From: Phialophora verrucosa
Taxonomy: Eukaryota > Ascomycota > Eurotiomycetes > Chaetothyriales > Herpotrichiellaceae
Direction: 5' to 3'
Assembly: GCA_002099365.1 (NCBI GenBank)
Contig: MSED01000001.1
Span: 62,001 to 126,000, forward strand
Length of the DNA stretch: 64,000 nucleotides
Below, piece after piece: positions 34,136-44,160 of the stretch. The stretch's first letter is position 1, and every line of letters starts with the position of its first letter. A program made the position numbers and the translations under genes. The notes under the pieces were generated by a model, which was given only the letters and a program-made list of their open reading frames with translations, had not been told where the DNA came from and ran no database searches.

Positions 34136-36346
34136 ATGCAGTACGTGAGGAGCTTAGGGAGCGGCGTCTCCAAGACCTGGAATTCAATCAACCCGGCAAC
34201 CTTGTCCGGCGCCATCGATGTCATTGTTATTGAACAGACAGATGGCTCACTGGCGTGTTCACCTTTCCATGTCCGCTTCGGCAAGTTCTCTTTATTACGG
34301 CCGTCAGACAAGAAAGTTGAATTCAAAGTCAACGGTGTCGTTCAGCCTTATGCCATGAAACTGGGGGACGGGGGTGAAGCTTTCTTTGTCTTCGAGACGT
34401 CTAATGACATCCCTGAGGCAATGCAGACGAGTCCGCTTATATCTCCCGCGAACAGTCCGCCTATCGATGCTTCTGATAGACCGCCTTCTCCAGGTCTCTC
34501 AGAGCCTTCATACCTGGATATCACCGAGACAGGAAAGGGGCGTGACACTCCTCCTGTCCCGATGATTAGACGAGAGGGAACAAACCTCAGTGACCAGCAC
34601 GGAGCCTCCTCGCTCCCGGATTTCAGCACCGACCCCACTGGGACTCCGCTAGCCGAATCAGCTCTTGCCACCCCCGGTCTGTTGGAACGAGCGGCTTCGG
34701 AGGAAGTACTCCCAATTGCTACGAGACAGCAGCTGGATTCTGTTCAAGCCTCCTTCCACGACACCGGCCTCCCTCCTCGATCTCTGTCCAGTCTCGATGG
34801 ATCCGCGACTCCGAGAGCGTCCGCAAGTCCCCCAGCGTTAAGACCTCAACAAGCTTATGACCGAGCCATGACCCTTTCCAAGAAACTCTCTTCATCGAAC
34901 ATACGATCGCAAGTTACCGAGTCCGGAGATCTCATGCTCGATATGACAGGCTACAAGACCACCGAGCCCGAGGCCCTGCGAGCTGAAGCCGTGGCTCGGA
35001 AGATTCTGTCCGAAGAACTTGAGGGCAACTACGATATTGGCTCTCTGATCGGAACCGACGAACACGGTAACTTATGGATATATAGTAGTGAGGAGGCCCG
35101 AGATGCCGCAGCTCGGAAAGCCGCGGCTTACAGCCTCGAATCGACCAATCTCTCGGCGGACAATGCCTCAGACCCCGGATATCACAGCGATAGTGATCGG
35201 AGTACTTCTCCACAACTTGCTGCTAAAAGCGCTGGCCATCAGAGAGCACAGTCGGAAGAGCTACCAAGCTCCCGGACGTCTGGAGATCAGACCCGAAACT
35301 TTGCAAAGACCTTACGCTTGACAAGCGACCAGCTCAAATCTCTCGAGCTCAAGCCCGGCGAAAATCAAATGTCCTTTACCGTCAACAGAGCCACCTGTAC
35401 AGCGTATATGTATTTGTGGACGGTGGATGTGCCGATTGTGATCTCCGATATTGATGGCACAATCACAAAATCAGACGCCCTCGGCCATCTACTCAACATG
35501 GTCGGCAGGGACTGGACCCATGTAGGGGTGGCCAAGCTTTACTCGGATATAGTGGCCAATGGCTACAATATGTTCTACCTGACAAGCCGATCTGTTGGCC
35601 AGGCTGACACGACCCGAGCCTACCTCAACGGCATCGTCCAAGAAGGATGGAAGCTTCCCAAAGGCCCCGTCATCATGAGTCCAGACCGGACCATTGCAGC
35701 CTTACGGCGGGAGATCTATCTAAGGAAACCCGAAGTGTTCAAGATGGCTTGCCTACGAGATATCCTCAATCTGTTCCCGGGCAAAACAAATCCGTTCTAT
35801 GCTGGCTTTGGCAATCGGTTCACGGATGCATTGAGCTATCGGAGTGTCAATATCCCTTCCACTCGAATTTTCACAATCGACACCAATGGGAAAGTCTCCC
35901 TGGACCTTCTGACACTGAACAGATACCGCAGCAGCTACGTGACGATGCGAGAATTAGTGGACCATTTCTTTCCTCCCGTATCGACGCTGGTCAGAGAGGG
36001 GGGTGAAGAGTATACGGACTTCACATATTGGCGAGACACGCCGCAAGACCTGGAAGACTTCACGCCAACAGATTCTGAAGAGGACGACGAGGACGACATG
36101 GAAGATGAGGAGGACGAAGCGGAAGTTGCATCTGAGAACGACATGGGCGACAGCTTTATCTCGAGGGAGAGCATGGACGATTCTGTCATGAGCGAATCGG
36201 TGCGCGAGTCTATCGAAGTGGATGATGTAGCTGCGCAGCTGGCGGTTTCACGAGTAAGCACGACTGATTCCATCGAAGAGCAAGACTTTGCGAACGATTA
36301 CCTGGGCGATGACGAAGGACGGGTATTAAGACATAAAACAATCTGA
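34136..36346 (+). CDS. Phosphatidate phosphatase (lipin, Pah1/Smp2/Ned1 family)
   Basis: Single exon, 736 residues. The N-LIP domain occupies about 1-100 (MQYVRSLGSGVSKTWNSINP, GAIDVIVIEQ, SPFHVRFGK) and the C-LIP/LNS2 haloacid-dehalogenase domain about 395-600, with the catalytic DIDGT at 438-442 (nucleophile Asp438) preceded by LWTVDVPIVIS. It dephosphorylates phosphatidate to diacylglycerol at ER/nuclear membranes and controls triacylglycerol and phospholipid balance. Between the domains lies a Ser/Thr-Pro-rich region suited to regulatory phosphorylation. The tail is very acidic (EEDDEDDMEDEEDE), the kind of stretch known in yeast to contact Nem1-Spo7. Length is close to other fungal lipins. 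Start ATG is at the conserved N-terminus. Confidence 0.96.
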   Translation: MQYVRSLGSGVSKTWNSINPATLSGAIDVIVIEQTDGSLACSPFHVRFGKFSLLRPSDKKVEFKVNGVVQPYAMKLGDGGEAFFVFETSNDIPEAMQTSPLISPANSPPIDASDRPPSPGLSEPSYLDITETGKGRDTPPVPMIRREGTNLSDQHGASSLPDFSTDPTGTPLAESALATPGLLERAASEEVLPIATRQQLDSVQASFHDTGLPPRSLSSLDGSATPRASASPPALRPQQAYDRAMTLSKKLSSSNIRSQVTESGDLMLDMTGYKTTEPEALRAEAVARKILSEELEGNYDIGSLIGTDEHGNLWIYSSEEARDAAARKAAAYSLESTNLSADNASDPGYHSDSDRSTSPQLAAKSAGHQRAQSEELPSSRTSGDQTRNFAKTLRLTSDQLKSLELKPGENQMSFTVNRATCTAYMYLWTVDVPIVISDIDGTITKSDALGHLLNMVGRDWTHVGVAKLYSDIVANGYNMFYLTSRSVGQADTTRAYLNGIVQEGWKLPKGPVIMSPDRTIAALRREIYLRKPEVFKMACLRDILNLFPGKTNPFYAGFGNRFTDALSYRSVNIPSTRIFTIDTNGKVSLDLLTLNRYRSSYVTMRELVDHFFPPVSTLVREGGEEYTDFTYWRDTPQDLEDFTPTDSEEDDEDDMEDEEDEAEVASENDMGDSFISRESMDDSVMSESVRESIEVDDVAAQLAVSRVSTTDSIEEQDFANDYLGDDEGRVLRHKTI

Positions 36347-37333
36347 TTGGGCGCATGGAAGAAGGTACATACGGGCGCATATGCATTGATGGAGGAGTTC
36401 AAGAAGAGTATGGGACGTGCAAATGGGCTTCATCCAGCTTGAAGGTCAAACGAGCAAAAACCTAAGCTGAGGTGCCGGGCTTTATTGGAGACTGGCGTGG
36501 CATTGCTAGACGCATCAAGCAACGGAGTTGACGGCATCATTGTAAGCAAATGGTTGCCGAATTGAAGCTTTCGCGCCTGATGCTGAACTGTATTTAAAAC
36601 AAGCCTCTGGGGGGCGGGATTTGTGTAAGTCATGAAAATGGGTTGTTGTCGGCGACACCGCCAGTGAGCTTCTTGAAAAGCTGTTCACCAGTTCCAACGA
36701 GTACGTGACATCAAAATAGCGATCTTTTCACGGCTCCAGGTTCGGCTCCAGGAGCTGTCCGGCTCCAGTTTGGGGTTATGTACATATGTACTGTGCAAGC
36801 GCAATCCCGGCTGCAAACTGAAGTCTCATCAAATCAAGTTGGTAAAATTAAAGGACTCAGCGTTGACGCAGGCACCGTGAAAGCCCCCTATCGCAAGCAT
36901 GCAAAGGGGAAGGCTGACGCGGCTACAGCCGCCCCTGTCTCAAGATTGAGTTTCGCTCTCCGCGTTCCATCCTCGCGGGCTTTGTTTGGGCCTTGCGAGG
37001 ACTCCGTACTTTACCTACTCGGACAGGGGGGTTGGGTGGTTTCGATGAGATGAATGCTTCCCGCCGCCGACAGACTTCGTTCATCCTTTCAAATCAATAA
37101 ATTAGGATTTTACCGCCGACAAAGGCCATCTCGATTTGTTTTCTACCTCACCTCACCTCACCTCATCTCACACAACAATTGGAACTCTCGACAAAACAAA
37201 CCGCCTCCGATCGTTCACCACCCTGATACAGACTAACCGAGGTATCGCCGCCCAGTCCAATTGCACTGCGTAAACAAACAAACGCACCAACCACGAGTGC
37301 TCCCTCCTCCGTTCCAAGAGCGAAGGTCCCAAG
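36347..37333. other. Intergenic region with pyrimidine-rich leader
   Basis: 987 bp. A CTCACCTCACCTCACCTCAT tract near 37147-37170 is a simple CTCAC repeat, probably in the 5' leader of the next gene. Two copies of GGCTCCAGG/GGCTCCAGT lie near 36730-36765. No gene supported. Confidence 0.5.
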
Positions 37334-37857
37334 ATGTGGCGGCCACTATTCAAGAGAGACAAATGCGTCAACAACGACGAGGTCGACACCTGCGAAGGCT
37401 ACACCAGCAAGTGGTTGACGACCGGGGTTCCCTTGCTGATCAGTCTAGTGTGAGTACATCGCATCCTGGAGTGCTCTCTCTCTCTCCGTCCCGCTCTGTG
37501 TGTGTGTCTGTGTCCAGGGCCCTCCAACGCAGCAACGAGCCTCAAACAGCCGGCCTTGTCATATCATGGCCGCGACTCGGACTGGACTGACTCGCCATGT
37601 TTAGCCTCTTCGTTGTCCTCGCCGTCGTCCTCTTCTTCATCGTGCGCCGCAAGCGCAGACAGCGCCACGCCCAAGAAGCCGAGAAGAACCGCGGAATCGA
37701 CGATGACATTGGCGATGTGGAAATGGTCATAACGGGGCCCAGAAATCCCGACGCCACGTACAAGAATTGGGAAGCTCGCGGCTCGAGTCCGGGGTTGGAG
37801 TTGGACAATCCATTTGACCAGGACTCGAGGGCGGGGAGTCGGGAGGCCAAGGGGTGA
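37334..37857 (+). CDS. Small single-pass membrane protein
   Basis: Two exons (37334-37449, 37605-37857; 155-nt intron) give 122 residues. The segment PLLISLVLFVVLAVVLFFIV, formed across the splice junction (about 34-53), is a transmembrane helix, followed at once by the basic RRKRRQR, so the C-terminal 65 residues should be cytosolic. The N-terminal part has two Cys (11 and 20). The cytosolic tail has an acidic-hydrophobic patch (DDDIGDVEMVITGPRNPD). I do not recognise the family. The helix being rebuilt exactly by the splice supports the model. Earlier frames through the intron are noise. Confidence 0.75.
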
Positions 37858-38312
37858 CCATGCTGCAGGGGAGGGAGGTGCCTGTCTTGATGTGTACCAC
37901 GGTAGCATGAGCATAAGCATGTGCGTTCTAGCACACGGAGTTTGGGAGGAAACATGGTTTTCCCGCGCTGGATGATGAACAATTAACAATGATATTCCTG
38001 TGTACAGAGACCTCAAATGGTCAGAGCTGGTGGAGCTCACGCGAAGCCGTCATAGTTGACATGGCTGACAAAACTGTCGGTACTCGATTGAGTTGGGTAT
38101 CGTCTGCGCATCTCTCTCCCTCGTATCAGCTCAACATTACCGAGCCCGACTCCCTTTGCAACAGTGACAATTCTATCCCTGCGATCTCCTGGACTGGACG
38201 TCTGTGACCGTGCTGAATGCTGCCGGACCGGGGACATCGTCTTCCTTCTGTGTCCGTCCACGACGCTGACCCCGGTGAGTCGCATCCAAGCCGACATTCG
38301 TCTGCGCGGCTT
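37858..38312. other. Convergent 3' intergenic region
   Basis: 455 bp between convergent genes. Short open frames only; nothing recognisable. Confidence 0.5.
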
Positions 38313-39068
38313 CTAGCCCGACTTCTTCTCGAGCAGAGCGACTATGTCCTTCTCCAACGTCTCGGGCTTGGTGACACTCCCCCACCTGTGCACAACCTTG
38401 CCGTCCCGGTCTATCAGAAACTTTTCGAAGTTCCACTTGATCCGCTTCAAGCCCAACAGTCCCGGCTTTTCACTCTTCATCCATTCCCATACTGGTTCTG
38501 CTTTGTTTCCATTGACATCCGTCTTTCCCAACACGGGAAACGTCACGCCATAGTTGACTTGACAAAACTCCTGGATCTGGTCGTCCGAACCAGGATCCTG
38601 GCCTCCAAATTGATTGCACGGAAATCCGAGGATGACGAATTGATCAGGATATTTCTGCGATATTTTCTTCCAGAGCTCTTCAAGGCCCTTGAATTGCGGT
38701 GTGAAGCCGCACTTTGAGGCGGTGTTGACAGCGAGGACAACTTTTCCTTTGTGTTGCGACAGAGGGTATTCCTGCGCGCATTTATCTTTGGGTGTAAAGT
38801 CGAAGAAGCTCGTTGCTGAAGCCATGGTGGGCGTGGATGAGGATGTGTGGGCAAGAGGTGAGGTCGAGATGGGTCGGTGCAAAGTGCTTGCGCTGGAGCT
38901 GGTGGGCTGAGAGACAATATGAGCGCCGGGGATATCGAGAACCGCAGGAGAGCGTGGGCTCAGACGGATGATGGCGACCCTTGCGCAGGCAGAAGTCCGA
39001 ATGCTTTTGACGCCGATGCCGATTTGGAATACTGCTGAGGCCAATGACCGCGGGTTTGATCCTTGCAT
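38313..39068 (-). CDS. Glutathione peroxidase family (Hyr1/Gpx3-like), possibly dual-targeted
   Basis: Single exon. From the ATG at 39068 it encodes 251 residues; from the in-frame ATG at 38825 it encodes 170. The short form is the complete thiol-peroxidase fold: peroxidatic Cys38 in NTASKCGFTPQ, Gln in GFPCNQFGGQ, and Trp in the WNFEKFL motif, with a further Cys (87) suited to be resolving. Fungal members reduce hydroperoxides with thioredoxin and sense oxidants. The extra 81 N-terminal residues are rich in Arg, Ser and Ala with almost no acid residues, as in a mitochondrial presequence. So one gene could make mitochondrial and cytosolic forms by alternative starts; this is inference. Confidence 0.92.
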   Translation of the reverse strand: MQGSNPRSLASAVFQIGIGVKSIRTSACARVAIIRLSPRSPAVLDIPGAHIVSQPTSSSASTLHRPISTSPLAHTSSSTPTMASATSFFDFTPKDKCAQEYPLSQHKGKVVLAVNTASKCGFTPQFKGLEELWKKISQKYPDQFVILGFPCNQFGGQDPGSDDQIQEFCQVNYGVTFPVLGKTDVNGNKAEPVWEWMKSEKPGLLGLKRIKWNFEKFLIDRDGKVVHRWGSVTKPETLEKDIVALLEKKSG

Positions 39069-40562
39069 GAAACGGCCTAACAGGATACTGTGGTACACAA
39101 TTGCACTCAGATAATTCCTGATTCAGAGATATGTCCGAGGCCAGCGAGTATTTGGAATTGAGAGACTTGGATAAAGCGATACGGACGTGAGGCTTTGCCT
39201 GAGACCAGCATAGAACTTGGGAATAGTTCGACTACAGTTTACTTTGTGTTTCGAATTGTGCACCGAGCCTGTCCAATTGTTACACGTTCACGACGTTGTG
39301 GCGAAGGAGGGGCTCAATGACCGCCGCTGCATCCGAGGCTCAATGGAACGGGAAGCGCGTCACGCAATTCCGGCTTGGTGATGCAATGAGCAAGATACGA
39401 GTATAAATAGGATAGGATGCGGAAAGACGTTTTTCCACAGCCGGTCACTTGTGCCAATGTCTCACGAGGCTGCGATATCGGGCCGATCAGGCTCTGCTCT
39501 CGTCCGGCAACAACGACACTTCACATCAGGTCAGGGCAACAGATATCTCCTCCGAGAAATCAAGCGAGCGCCTCTCACTGACTAGCTGGGAAGAACAGTT
39601 TCTCCGAGAGCGGGCTCTCATCATTCGTTCTCGCTTCGTATTCCAACCTCATCTGACCTTCGAAGTGCGGGGGAGGCACAACGCTTCACCAGTCAAGCTG
39701 CTTTCCACATGTGACGACACGATGAGCTACTCGTCCAGGCGAGCTGTTTCTTTCACGGGCATGAGTAGGCGACGGTGAGTTTCTCCTTGAGCCCTGACAA
39801 GGCGGGCATATATCTTCCACCTGCTGCTAGTTCCTCCGTCTGCTCTCTCGATCGTTTGAAAACATTATAAACCTGGGTCAGTAAAGTGCAGAATACTCCG
39901 TGTCCTGAAAGCCCGCCCGTGCCTTTTACTACCAGCCCGCCTCAGTATCCTATTTCAGCTGCTTCATCCGAACCAGCGCGCCCGGCTTTCGTGGCGCCCA
40001 CATCTCCTGAGCACTTCAACACCTATTGCCGCTCTTTGTCAGTACTTCCTTATTCATCTCCCACGCCATTACATACTTACACGGCACAGTAGCAGCAATC
40101 CAGCTCCGTCGTATTGGTGCCGACTTCATCCTGGTAAGACCCTATTTCGCCAGCTCCAGACCCAGCCACATTCTGCAATGTCACCACTGTATGGTTACTA
40201 CCGCAGCAGCCTGCGGGATGTAGACGTCATTTTCCAGCGATTGCCCGCCCTGCTGAAGCAAGCATTGGCTTGGCAACTCGACCTTGTATTGCCTGCGTCT
40301 CCTGTCTCAGACCGCAGCTGACGTGCAGTTGTACAGTTCATTCAATTGGACAAAGCAGGTTCAGAGCTCACCACCGAGTTCGTATTCAAAAGAAGCAGAG
40401 ATATTGAAAGCCCGTGCATACCAACTTTCTTCTCCATCCAGATTGATTGGCCTGACAACTGCTGCTAAATCCGGTAGAGTGATCATTGTCGGACCACATT
40501 TACCGAACTTCCAAGTATTCCGAACCCAGATCTCGACCGAATCTCGGTACTTGGCCCCCAGA
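39069..40562. other. 1.5-kb divergent intergenic region
   Basis: Between the peroxidase and the kinase-site protein. The frame upstream of the 40563 start stays open to 40284, but that part has no conserved character and is more likely leader. A plus-strand frame at 39449-39778 has no support. No repeats or RNA seen. Confidence 0.45.
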
Positions 40563-40991
40563 ATGTCGGGAGCGTTCACCATGCCCCACGCCCTGACGGG
40601 CGGTGCTGGCTACAAGGCGAATCAGTCATACGACGAGTTCTTGCGCAAGCACAGCGGCTTTTACCGCCGTCATAGTGCTGCCTCAAATGCCATGGAGAGT
40701 GACCGACGAGCCTCCCAAGCGGCGCTTGACGGCAATGCCGCCGCTGCGGCGCAGGCAGTCGAAAACGTGGCTGCCGACAATGCAAATCGCCGTGCCAGTG
40801 TGACCGTTGCAGAGGGTGGAGCAGCTACGGCGAACGCTAGGAAAGGCAGCGTTGCCGTCGCGAGCGATGTCACTAGGAAGGACAGCATCTTCGGTCTCGA
40901 AGCAACGGGTGGCCGGAGGATGTCGGAAGAACGCAGGCCGAGCACCTCCCTTGCAAGTGATCTGTTGCACAAAATGAAAGGGCACAAGTGA
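40563..40991 (+). CDS. Small protein with seven basophilic kinase sites
   Basis: 142 residues from the ATG at 40563. The N-terminus (MSGAFTMPHALTGGAGYKAN, then YDEFLRKHSGFYRRHSAAS) is compact and the rest is Ala/Ser-rich. Seven serines sit in Arg-(Arg/Lys)-x-Ser context, the PKA-type consensus: Ser38, 51, 79, 96, 108, 121 and 127. There is no catalytic motif, signal or membrane segment. I recall no characterised family. An upstream in-frame extension to 40284 is open, but it lacks this regular pattern and would need a start far from the conserved part. A phospho-regulated adaptor or disordered substrate is a possible role; this is inference. Confidence 0.65.
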   Translation: MSGAFTMPHALTGGAGYKANQSYDEFLRKHSGFYRRHSAASNAMESDRRASQAALDGNAAAAAQAVENVAADNANRRASVTVAEGGAATANARKGSVAVASDVTRKDSIFGLEATGGRRMSEERRPSTSLASDLLHKMKGHK

Positions 40992-43024
40992 ATGGGTCAG
41001 AGTTGGTGGCGGTGACGGGTATGTTTTCGTGGGCTGGACTCAAGGCTTAGGTGACGGTCGTTGTTGAGCCGAATGCCTGTCGTTGTTTGGGCCATGGAGT
41101 GTTACTGCGTATAGGAATCTGTACTCGCGCTCAGTTTGCTACAAGGTCAGCTAGTTTTTAGCCATGCAGTATGTTCATGTTTCAATGGACACCATTTCCA
41201 CACTGCGGATATCAGAAAATGAAGACGCTCTAGCATTGTCAAACCGCAAGACCACTCTCGAGGTATTGCTTCCCGTTTGAAAGAGTCGGCCGAGATCTGA
41301 AGCTATATGCTAGACTTCTTGTGAGACTGTCCTCCGTGGCAGCACTCATTCATACCGGGGACGGGGACGGGAACGGGATTGCCTTGCTGCCGTTCCCACG
41401 CCGTTGGATACTGTCCCTGAATGTCCTGGAGGCATCCGGACCAATCCGTGCGGTAATTCCCTAGGTTTAGAATGTGGCTTTGTCAGGAAATAGGAACCAG
41501 CTTTGTGTGCGTTCCACGTTGCGCGAGGCTGTGTGCGAGATATGACCAATCTTCGCCGTTCGGAAGATCTGGATCTGCTCGTCTGCTCCTGCCAATCATC
41601 TGAGTAGGACGGTCGCAGGGTTGGTTCGAGAGCTAGCTTTCCGATCTTTAGTCAGATCACCTGAATAGCGTTCACTGCTTCAAGCCAAGAACGCATTATA
41701 ACAGAGGGTGAGGCCAGGGCCGCGCGCTAATATGCTCGTATCCCATACTTTCCGCATAAGGCCTGCGATAATGGAAGGACTTGTGGGAGTGTCATTTTGC
41801 TTTGCACATTCCATGTTAGTCCACTCTGAAGGGCATTAGAAGATCGCCGAGTTGTGTAGCGCTTACGAGTACTGTGATGGAAGAGCAGGAATCCTCGGCG
41901 ACCATTTCCCTTGGCTGGATTCCGGCCGATCCGCGAGTCTTCTCGGTCCAACATAGAATTAAGAAAGTGCCAAGTTGCCTGTCGACCCCGCGTGAAGAGT
42001 CGTGCTGATGCTGTGTATGCTGGTGGGAGAAAGTTGTGCCGTCGGGCAAGGCGTCTGCTCTTGTCGCAGGGAACCCTGGCAGCTGAGTAATGAGAGGAAA
42101 ACGCCAGGATGGAATCCAAGTGTGCGGTGATTGCAAATGGTTAACGCAATAGGTGTCTTCTCAGCAAGTGAGGGAATCAATGAGTGGCTGGCTGAAATAA
42201 TGGAATTGACCTTGAACCCTTCGGAAGGAAGACTCTCCTCTCTCCATGTTCGGAATCCTAACGACCACGACCACAATCGCGACCACGCCTGGACTCGACT
42301 TGAAAGTAAAACGTGGCGACTGCCCGTCTATAGATCACGCACATCGTGCACATCGTACAATATACCCCAAGAATACGAGCCCGGATAGCCAAGGCCGCTT
42401 TGCCGTCCGGAGCACAACGGTATAGAGCCTCTGGACAGCATCACGAATCGACCATGGCCGGTCTTGTGCCAACAGTACATTCCTTGTCCCATATCGCGCC
42501 GACACGCTTCGCCAGTGGCCTCCCGTCAAACAGGCAATGGGCTTGATTGGCCACCATAATCTAAGACAACGTTTCTCCAACACATAGCTCCGGCAAACAA
42601 ATGTATTCGACCTGAGCCTGGTCCGGACTTCATCCTCCACAGATGCCGAAACACATCTGCCCCCACATCGCCTATGATAGTTCGCGTGTACCATTCCTGT
42701 CTTCTCAGGGCTCAGCGGTTAAACGTGTCGAGATTTCCTCCCGCCAGAAAGCAAGCGCTTTACCGCCATGCAAGATCCGATTTGCGCCAATGCTGCCTGT
42801 ATAATATCGAAACGAGGGATCTTGCCTCCTTGATGATGTATAGATCGTAATGGGAACTTTCGGGTGCATTTCCCAACACCACATGCAACAAATGCCATTG
42901 CAACCCTGGCAACTGTCGTCCGGACATGTCGGTAAGGCGTTTCTCGGGGCGGAGCGGCTCCACGTGCCAGGAGTCTGCACAGGCATGTTTGAATTTTGCC
43001 CCGAGATATCTCGCTCCAGTGCGT
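40992..43024. other. 2-kb intergenic region
   Basis: 3' sides of two convergent genes. Several overlapping frames of 60-130 codons on both strands (for example minus 41727-42119 and 42335-42694), none with family character or splice-linked continuation. No repeat or RNA gene recognised. Confidence 0.5.
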
Positions 43025-44160
43025 TTACAAGACGAGCCGTTGAAGATTCTTCTGGATCAGGATATCCTGTACATCCTCCATGGTCTTCTTGAGGAGGTTC
43101 GTGTCGGTTGCATTGGTGAAATGAATGTAAATCTCCCGATTGCTGTTGCGATTGATGGATCGAAATTTGTTGGCAAAAAACTGCTTGGAAGCCTCTTCGT
43201 CGCCGTCCTTGCCGGTGTAGTCGGGAAAATGGGTCGAAAGAGGCGATATTGGGAGTTTCTCCCTGAAAAGGTCGATCTTGTTGAGGAACAAGATGATTGG
43301 TTTATCTTTGAACCATTCGCCGTTGACCAGTGACTCGAAAAGCATCAGAGCCTCGTGCATTTGGTTGGCGTTTACATCTTCAACCAGGCACTGGTCGTAA
43401 CCGGACAGAGCGGCCATGAAGAGAAGGCACTGCACCCCCTCGAAGCAGTGGATCCATTTCTTCCTCTCTGACCTTTGGCCTCCGACATCCATCATGCGGA
43501 ATGTCAGGTCCCGAAGTTCGAAAACTGTCTCCGTGATGCCGGTCGTCCTGAGTCGAGCATGAAGCACGTCTTGATCGTTCGGGAGCCAGTCCGGCTCGAA
43601 CATGCGGTTGATGTTCTCAAAGTAAAAGCTGAGGTTGTCGTGAAGCGCAAATTCGTGACCTTTCGAGACAGCTTTCTGTACACCTGCATCTTTCCATAGC
43701 GCAGTCATTGCCTCCTTTACTTTCTTGTCCCGAAACGCCTCGTGTGCATCGACGTCGGCGTTAATGTTCTCGAGGTAGTCGGCATATGCTTCGTTTTCTT
43801 CTTTCTCAAAATCGATGTTCTCGTCCTGCAGAATTTCGTACAGGACTCGGAACGCGACAATCATGTTGGAAAAGATGACGGCCTTCACCTGAACGCGCTC
43901 GTCATCCTGGAACCCACTAGAATGGATGATTCGCATCTGCTTGATGATTGTGGATTTTCCAGATTCACCCGCGCCTGTACCCGGTGTCAGTGAGTGGGTC
44001 AGGACGGCCATGCGAATATCTCAAGCCACGTACCGAGCAGTAGAATCTTGACCGTTCGAGACTCTTGTTTTCGATCCATGCGTATCTGACGTTCGATCTT
44101 TGCACTCCGCTGTGAGGCCTCCTTTTCACGCACATCGACTTTGGATCCTGTGCAGCCCAT
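43025..44160 (-). CDS. Heterotrimeric G-protein alpha subunit
   Basis: Two exons (44034-44160, 43025-43974; 59-nt intron within the P-loop) give 358 residues. MGCTGS at the N-terminus fits myristoylation at Gly2 and palmitoylation at Cys3. GTPase motifs are present: GAGESGKST (43-51), switch I Arg185 in RTTGIT, DVGGQ with Gln209, and NKID (274-277). The G5 loop reads TNAT instead of the usual TCAT (329-332). The C-terminus, NLQRLVL, has no cysteine four from the end, so it is not a pertussis-toxin substrate type. It relays signals from membrane receptors. It may belong to the less-studied fungal G-alpha subgroup rather than to the main three; that assignment needs a tree. Confidence 0.93.
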
